Assembly: GCA_947259235.1 (NCBI GenBank)
Contig: CAMYLL010000078.1
Span: 1 to 9,320 of the forward strand
Direction: 5' to 3'
DNA length: 9,320 bases
Source of the DNA: an uncultured Pseudodesulfovibrio sp.
GTDB taxonomy: Bacteria > Desulfobacterota > Desulfovibrionia > Desulfovibrionales > Desulfovibrionaceae
Shown here: positions 5,509-9,320 of the stretch, piece after piece
Layout of the letters: every line of letters begins with the position of its first letter
Position numbering within the stretch: position 1 is the first letter of the stretch
Notes under the pieces: generated by a model
Seen by the model: the letters and a program-made list of their open reading frames with translations, nothing else
What the model was told of the DNA's origin: nothing
The model's database searches: none
Made by a program: the position numbers and the translations under genes

Positions 5509-6873
5509 ATGATGGGTATAACTGTCCGGGAGGACGCCTTGCCGGAACAAACGCGGATCGAAACCGACCATTGGACACTGCTGTCATCCATTGCCGGGGA
5601 AGAGGAGCTCTTCCTTGAGCGGTGGTCGGTGCGCATGGAGGAAGCCGGGTATCTGCAGCATACCACGGCCAAACGGGTGGACTGTCTCCAGGCCCTGGAC
5701 GAATTTCTGGAGCCCATGCAGGCCCATCGGGAGCAGGGGATGGCCGCGCCCGACTTCCCCTGGCTCATCCGGCACGAGGGCGATTGGGGCCGGTTCCTGA
5801 TAGAGTCGGCGCGTCGGCATCGCATGCGCGGCGTGACGGCGGACCTTTTCCTGGGGTGCTTCAAGACCTTCATCTACAGCCTGATGGACGTGGTGGAGGG
5901 GATGGACGGTTCCTACGAGAGCAAGGTCCGGGCGCGCAGGCTGATCCGGCTGTACGGCGACGCCCTCGAAGTGCTGTATGTCAGGGACTGGACCCAGGCC
6001 CTGCCGGACATCACCGCTCATAAGCTCGATGAAACCAACCGGCTGCTGACGCTGGAGAAGTGCCGTTTCGAGAATATCCTCAACTCCACCTCGGACCTGA
6101 TCCTGGTGGTGGGCGTCGACGGCGTGGTGTGCAACGTCAACGAGGCGGTGAAGGCCGTGGTTGCCGAGGCGGACGCCCTGGGGAGGCCGGTCTGGGACGT
6201 CCTGTCCATGGAGGGCCGGTCCATCGGGGAGCTGCTCAAGTATTACCCGAAGGGCATGTCGTGCGAGATGAGCCCCTTTGACAACGGGACCATCTACCGC
6301 ATGCAGATCACGCCGCTGAGCAGCGTCAGCCTGGCCAGCGACCAGTACATGATCATGCTGACCAACATCACGGTTCACGCCGCCCAGCGGGAGACCCTGG
6401 AGCGGGTCGTCTCCGAACGGACCGAGGCGCTGCGCAAGGAGAAGGAACAACTTGAGGAGATGAACATCACCCTGCGCAATGTTCTCAAGAGCATCGACAA
6501 GGAGCGCGAGGCGCTCTTCGACGAGGTCTCGGCCAAGGTCAATACTTTTGTGTTCCCCGCCCTGGACCGGATCGAGTCCGAGGACGACGCGGCCATTCGC
6601 AAGGGGTACATAACCGTGGCCAGGGATCAGCTGGCGCGCCTCGCCCCGGGCAGCCGGTCCGTCGATCCGCTACTGCTCAGGCTGACCCACATGGAGTCCA
6701 AGGTGAGCCAGTTCATCCAGGCGGGGCACACCTCGAAGGATATCGCCCACAGTCTCAATCTCTCGGTGGAAACCGTCCAGACGCATCGCAAGAACATCCG
6801 GCGCAAACTGCGGCTGCACGGCAAAAGCGTCAGTCTTTATGCCTACCTCAAAACCATGGGGGCCAATTCCTGA
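5509..6873 (+). CDS. PAS-LuxR transcriptional regulator with helical N-terminal sensor region
   Basis: A 454-residue cytoplasmic regulator. About 20-170 is an all-helical region without TM segments (motifs HEGDWGRFLIESARRHRMRG and TADLFLGCFKTFIYSLMD); it recalls globin-like or RsbR-type N-terminal sensor domains, but I cannot assign it. About 183-290 is a PAS domain (FENILNSTSDLILVVGVDG, then a beta-rich end before an ITVHAAQRE linker). About 291-340 is a coiled coil (ERVVSERTEALRKEKEQLEEM) suited to dimerisation. A helical linker leads to a LuxR/GerE-type HTH at about 393-448, with IAHSLNLSVETVQTHRKNIRRKL as the DNA-reading core (410-432). No receiver domain or kinase core is present, so it is a one-component sensor-regulator. 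It lies directly upstream of the torD-like/molybdoenzyme genes on the same strand and is the obvious candidate to control them. The start is uncertain: ATG 5509 is used, but TTG 5539 has a better Shine-Dalgarno. Confidence 0.88.
   Translation: MMGITVREDALPEQTRIETDHWTLLSSIAGEEELFLERWSVRMEEAGYLQHTTAKRVDCLQALDEFLEPMQAHREQGMAAPDFPWLIRHEGDWGRFLIESARRHRMRGVTADLFLGCFKTFIYSLMDVVEGMDGSYESKVRARRLIRLYGDALEVLYVRDWTQALPDITAHKLDETNRLLTLEKCRFENILNSTSDLILVVGVDGVVCNVNEAVKAVVAEADALGRPVWDVLSMEGRSIGELLKYYPKGMSCEMSPFDNGTIYRMQITPLSSVSLASDQYMIMLTNITVHAAQRETLERVVSERTEALRKEKEQLEEMNITLRNVLKSIDKEREALFDEVSAKVNTFVFPALDRIESEDDAAIRKGYITVARDQLARLAPGSRSVDPLLLRLTHMESKVSQFIQAGHTSKDIAHSLNLSVETVQTHRKNIRRKLRLHGKSVSLYAYLKTMGANS
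5528..5541 (+). promoter_or_regulatory. Strong Shine-Dalgarno before an internal TTG; alternative start of the PAS-LuxR gene
   Basis: GGGAGGA (5528-5534) lies 4 nt before an in-frame TTG (5539-5541, Leu11). By contrast ATG 5509 has only AAGGG at 5495-5499. The first 10 residues carry no recognisable domain, so either start is compatible with the protein. Confidence 0.35.
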
Positions 6874-6896
6874 TTGGGTAGAAGCGACTACCCAAT
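6873..6896. terminator. Perfect dyad at the regulator's stop codon; terminator and/or activator site
   Basis: ATTGGGTAG (6873-6881) and CTACCCAAT (6888-6896) form a perfect 9-bp inverted repeat with a 6-nt loop, beginning in the TGA stop codon. CTATCCCCTTTTT follows, so the T-run starts 8 nt after the stem, later than in an ideal intrinsic terminator. It can equally be a protein-binding dyad: its centre (6884.5) is about 62 bp upstream of the predicted torD start, where class I activators commonly sit. Confidence 0.55.
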
Positions 6897-6934
6897 CTAT
6901 CCCCTTTTTCCCGTCTGTTGCTTTGTCTTCCCTT

Positions 6935-6940
6935 TATAAT
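6935..6940 (+). promoter_or_regulatory. -10 box (TATAAT) of the torD-like/molybdoenzyme operon promoter
   Basis: A perfect TATAAT is embedded in an AT-rich island in otherwise GC-rich DNA. At 16-18 nt upstream (6911-6918) there is only CCGTCTGT, which is no match to a -35. A TTGCTT at 6918-6923 is too close (11-nt spacer). A good -10 without a -35 points to an activator-dependent sigma-70 promoter. The predicted start is near 6947, giving a leader of about 45 nt. Confidence 0.6.
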
Positions 6941-6943
6941 ACT

Positions 6944-6966
6944 CAATATGTGCAAGGTACGTATTG
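6944..6966. repeat. Imperfect dyad at the predicted torD transcription start; possible operator
   Basis: CAATATGT (6944-6951) and ACGTATTG (6959-6966) match as inverted repeats in 7 of 8 positions with a 7-nt spacer. The element straddles the predicted transcription start just downstream of TATAAT, a position typical of repressor sites. A similar half-site pair, CAATAT-N11-CGTATT, occurs on the minus strand in the regulator's own promoter region (5471-5493). Confidence 0.4.
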
Positions 6967-6991
6967 TTGTAGATATGGGAGGTGAAACGCA

Positions 6992-7561
6992 ATGCCTGAT
7001 TCAAGCACGAGCGGCCAACTGAAAGCCCTTCGCGATTTCTTTTCCGCCGTGGACGGAGCCGACATCGAGTCGGCCGCCAAGGATATTTCCCGACAGTTTG
7101 CATTGCCTCTGGACACGGCGACCGACTGGCTCGAGGTTGAATACGAATTCAACCGGCTGTTCGTCGGTCCCCGCGCCGTGCCCGCTCCCCCCTATGCCTC
7201 CGCCTATCGCGAAGAGCCGTCGCTCATGGGTCCGCCGACCCTTGAGGTGAGGGATGCCTATCGCCGTCTGGGACTGGCCGTGCCGGACCAGGGGGCCACC
7301 CCGGACGACCACCTCGCCTTCGAACTCGACGCCATGGTCGCCTTCGACGCCCTGGCCGGAGCGGTTGCCGCCGGGGAGGAGGCCGAACTGGGCGAACTCA
7401 GGGCCTGGTTTGTGGCGGAGCACATGGCCGGCTGGGTTCCCCGGTTCATCGAGGCCACCAGAGGGCAGGGGGACGTCAGCCCCCCGGTGGCGATGGCCGC
7501 GTCGGCCCTGGAGCAGTGGCTGGACCAGGCGGTGCGGGCCGTTGATGCCGCGCGACAGTAG
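6992..7561 (+). CDS. TorD/DmsD-family molybdoenzyme maturation chaperone
   Basis: A 189-residue, soluble, mostly helical protein, a usual length for the TorD/NarJ-like family. ATG 6992 is preceded by GGGAGGTGA (6977-6985) at good distance. Family hallmarks are visible: EYEFNRLFVGP (50-60), the PPYAS.Y turn (66-72), PDDHLAFELDAM (104-115), and FVAEHMAGWVPRF (140-152). The family binds the Tat signal peptide and apo form of a partner molybdoenzyme, assists cofactor insertion and prevents early export. The next gene, 37 bp downstream, encodes exactly such a Tat-signal enzyme, so the pair is very likely cognate and co-transcribed. The first 15 residues are unremarkable and Ser/Thr-rich. TorD and DmsD subtypes cannot be separated from sequence alone here. 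Confidence 0.9.
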   Translation: MPDSSTSGQLKALRDFFSAVDGADIESAAKDISRQFALPLDTATDWLEVEYEFNRLFVGPRAVPAPPYASAYREEPSLMGPPTLEVRDAYRRLGLAVPDQGATPDDHLAFELDAMVAFDALAGAVAAGEEAELGELRAWFVAEHMAGWVPRFIEATRGQGDVSPPVAMAASALEQWLDQAVRAVDAARQ

Positions 7562-7598
7562 AGAGAATTTTCACCACACGGATTGAGAGGAGGAGTCT

Positions 7599-9320
7599 AT
7601 GACGACGAAGAAAGACATGCTCAGCAGGCGGCGGTTCCTCAAAGGGGCGACCATTGCCGGAGCGGCTGCCCTGCTGCCGTGCAGGCTGCTGGTTCCGGGC
7701 GGGGCCGAGGCCGCCGAGGGGTTCAACGCGCAGGACTTCGAGGTCTTCCGCAACGCCTGCCCGCGCAACTGCTACGACACGTGCGGCATCAAGACCTACG
7801 TCAAGGACGGCGTGGTCCAGTTCATCGAGGGCGCGCCGGAGTCGACCTTCACCGACGGCGGCCTATGCGTGAAGGGGTATGCCTATACCCGGCGACCATA
7901 CAGCCCGGACCGGATCAAATATCCCATGGTTCAGGACGGCCGCCGCTCCGGCAAGTGGCGCCGCGTCTCCTGGGACGAGGCCATGGAGATGATCGCCAAA
8001 AAGATCCTGGATATCAAGGAGCGGGACGGTAGCCTGCTCGGCATGGGCATGACGAAATATTCCGGCAACTTCGGGATCACCAATTACGGTGTGGAGGGCA
8101 TGATGTCCTCCCTGGGCTACACGACCCGTTTCGTGGGCACGCCGTGCTGGCCCGCCGGCATCGACGCCCAGAACTACGACATGGGCAACATGTGGTGCAA
8201 CGACCCGGAGGACATGGTCAAGGCCAGGTACGTCATCATCTGGGGCGCCAATCCCGCGTGGTGCTCGGTGCATACCATGAAGTACATCATGGAGGCCAAG
8301 CGTCGCGGGGCCAAGGTCGTGGTCGTCGATCCGGTCTTTACCCAGACCGCTGCCAAGGGCGACGTCTACTGGCAGCCGAAGACCGCAAGCGACGGCGCGC
8401 TGGCCCTGGGCATGGCGCGGCACATCCTCGATCTGGGGCTGGTGGATCGCGACTTCGTGGCAAACAACGCCCTCGGGTTCGAGGAGTTTGCCGACTACCT
8501 GCGCAACAACGTCACGGTGGAATGGGCCTCCGAGCAGAGCGGCATCCCGGCTCAGGAGATACGGGAAGTGGCCGAGGAGTTCGCCACGGCGGACCCGGCC
8601 ACCATCTGGATCGGCTACGGCCTGCAGCGCCACACCAACGGCGGCGCGTCCGTGCGCTCCATCGACGCCCTGGTCGCCATGACCGGCAATGTGGGCAAGG
8701 AGGGCGGCGGCGCCCGCTACGGCCATCTCCAGACCTGGGGCTTCAACTACCACGCGCTCATCCAGAAGCAGCCCGAAGGGTCCAAGGGCTTTGTCGGCGC
8801 AGCGGCCAAGGGCGAGTTCGACTTCACCGAAGGCGGGGCCGCTTCCTACTCAGACCGCACGGTGAACATCAACAAGACCGCCCAGTCCATTCTCGACACC
8901 AAGGACCCGGCCATCAGGATGCTGTGGGTTTCCTGCAAGAATCCCTTTGCCCAGGATTTCGACCGTCCGAAGCTGGAGAAGGCCTTCGACACCCTTGAGA
9001 TGGTTGTTTCGGTTGAGCAGTTCTTTACCGAGACCGTGGCCAATTCCGACATCGTCCTGCCCGTCACCACGCTGTTCGAGGAATGGACCGTCAACGTCTC
9101 GTACTGGCACTATTGGCTCAGCGTCAACGAGCAGGCCATCAAGCCCATGCACGAGGCCAAGTCCAACATCGAGATAGCCGCGCTCCTGTCCGGGAAGATG
9201 AACGAACTCTCTCCCGGCTCCTGCACCTTTCCCCAGGAGATCGACACCCGGGAGTGGATGGAGAAGGAATTCAACCAGGGCATTTACGACCTCTTCGGCA
9301 TCAAGGACTGGACCGAACTC
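7599..9320 (+). CDS. Tat-exported molybdopterin oxidoreductase catalytic subunit (DMSO reductase superfamily), 3' end outside window
   Basis: ATG 7599 is preceded by AGGAGGAG (7588-7595), and the frame stays open for 574 residues to the right edge. The N-terminus is a twin-arginine signal, SRRRFLKG (9-16), with a hydrophobic core to about 32 and likely cleavage near AEA (36-39). The [4Fe-4S] site is C54-x3-C58-x3-C62-x27-C90, followed by K92. Then come typical superfamily segments: RVSWDEAMEMIA (122-133), VIIWGANPAW (212-221), AKVVVVDPVFTQTA (238-251), GYGLQRHTNGG (339-349), MTGNVGKEGG (361-370), VSCKNPF (444-450) and SDIVLPVTTLFEEW (483-496). The Cx3Cx3C spacing resembles DmsA-type respiratory enzymes. 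The position expected for the molybdenum ligand appears to be C183 in VGTPCWPAG, where DmsA types have Ser. It should act in the periplasm with an electron-transfer subunit encoded further right. Substrate is unknown. Confidence 0.93.
   Translation, partial: MTTKKDMLSRRRFLKGATIAGAAALLPCRLLVPGGAEAAEGFNAQDFEVFRNACPRNCYDTCGIKTYVKDGVVQFIEGAPESTFTDGGLCVKGYAYTRRPYSPDRIKYPMVQDGRRSGKWRRVSWDEAMEMIAKKILDIKERDGSLLGMGMTKYSGNFGITNYGVEGMMSSLGYTTRFVGTPCWPAGIDAQNYDMGNMWCNDPEDMVKARYVIIWGANPAWCSVHTMKYIMEAKRRGAKVVVVDPVFTQTAAKGDVYWQPKTASDGALALGMARHILDLGLVDRDFVANNALGFEEFADYLRNNVTVEWASEQSGIPAQEIREVAEEFATADPATIWIGYGLQRHTNGGASVRSIDALVAMTGNVGKEGGGARYGHLQTWGFNYHALIQKQPEGSKGFVGAAAKGEFDFTEGGAASYSDRTVNINKTAQSILDTKDPAIRMLWVSCKNPFAQDFDRPKLEKAFDTLEMVVSVEQFFTETVANSDIVLPVTTLFEEWTVNVSYWHYWLSVNEQAIKPMHEAKSNIEIAALLSGKMNELSPGSCTFPQEIDTREWMEKEFNQGIYDLFGIKDWTEL

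Noticed and set aside
5463..5873. N-terminal extension of the secreted protein on the minus strand up to 5873
   Set aside because: It is antisense to the PAS-LuxR gene, is Arg/Ser-rich, and would bury a clear signal peptide that starts with MKK at 5462.
7599..7690. Possible lipoprotein signal at LLPC (Cys28) of the molybdoenzyme
   Set aside because: Pro precedes the Cys, which does not fit a lipobox, and the twin-arginine motif with an AEA cleavage site explains the N-terminus better.

Overview
The window looks like chromosome from a GC-rich, anaerobic sulfate-reducing deltaproteobacterium of the Desulfovibrio/Pseudodesulfovibrio type. The reasons are a YeiH-type transporter ending typical of those genomes, a histidine kinase with a periplasmic c-type heme motif, an NtrC-type sigma-54 activator, and a Tat-exported molybdopterin enzyme with a TorD-type chaperone. 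The genus is an inference from gene content and style, not from a marker gene. No RNA gene, CRISPR array, insertion sequence or phage gene was seen.

Layout. Positions 1-174 are the end of a YeiH/UPF0324 membrane transporter. A strong GC-rich hairpin follows, then a one-TM small protein (249-563). A small membrane protein converges on it from the minus strand (580-939). From a shared divergent promoter region (about 979-1045) starts a two-gene operon: a heme c sensor kinase (1065-3497) and its NtrC-type response regulator (3497-4891), joined by a TAATG overlap. A 151-bp convergent gap without a clear terminator leads to a minus-strand secreted beta-rich protein (5043-5462). That gene is divergent from, and shares a tiny 46-bp promoter region with, a PAS-LuxR regulator (5509-6873). 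After a dyad at that gene's stop codon and a promoter with a perfect TATAAT come a TorD-like chaperone (6992-7561) and a Tat-signal, [4Fe-4S], DMSO-reductase-superfamily catalytic subunit (7599 to beyond 9320).

How it may work together (inference). Two redox-related modules sit side by side. The heme kinase/NtrC pair would read a periplasmic redox or gas signal and drive sigma-54 promoters, none of which is evident inside the window. The PAS-LuxR protein is well placed to control the torD-like/molybdoenzyme respiratory operon: the torD promoter has an excellent -10 but no recognisable -35, a perfect dyad is centred about 62 bp upstream of its predicted start, and a second imperfect dyad there resembles a motif in the regulator's own promoter. 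The enzyme's substrate is unknown. Its predicted molybdenum-ligand position appears to carry Cys rather than the Ser of DmsA-type enzymes. The electron-transfer and membrane subunits expected for such a complex would lie to the right of the window.
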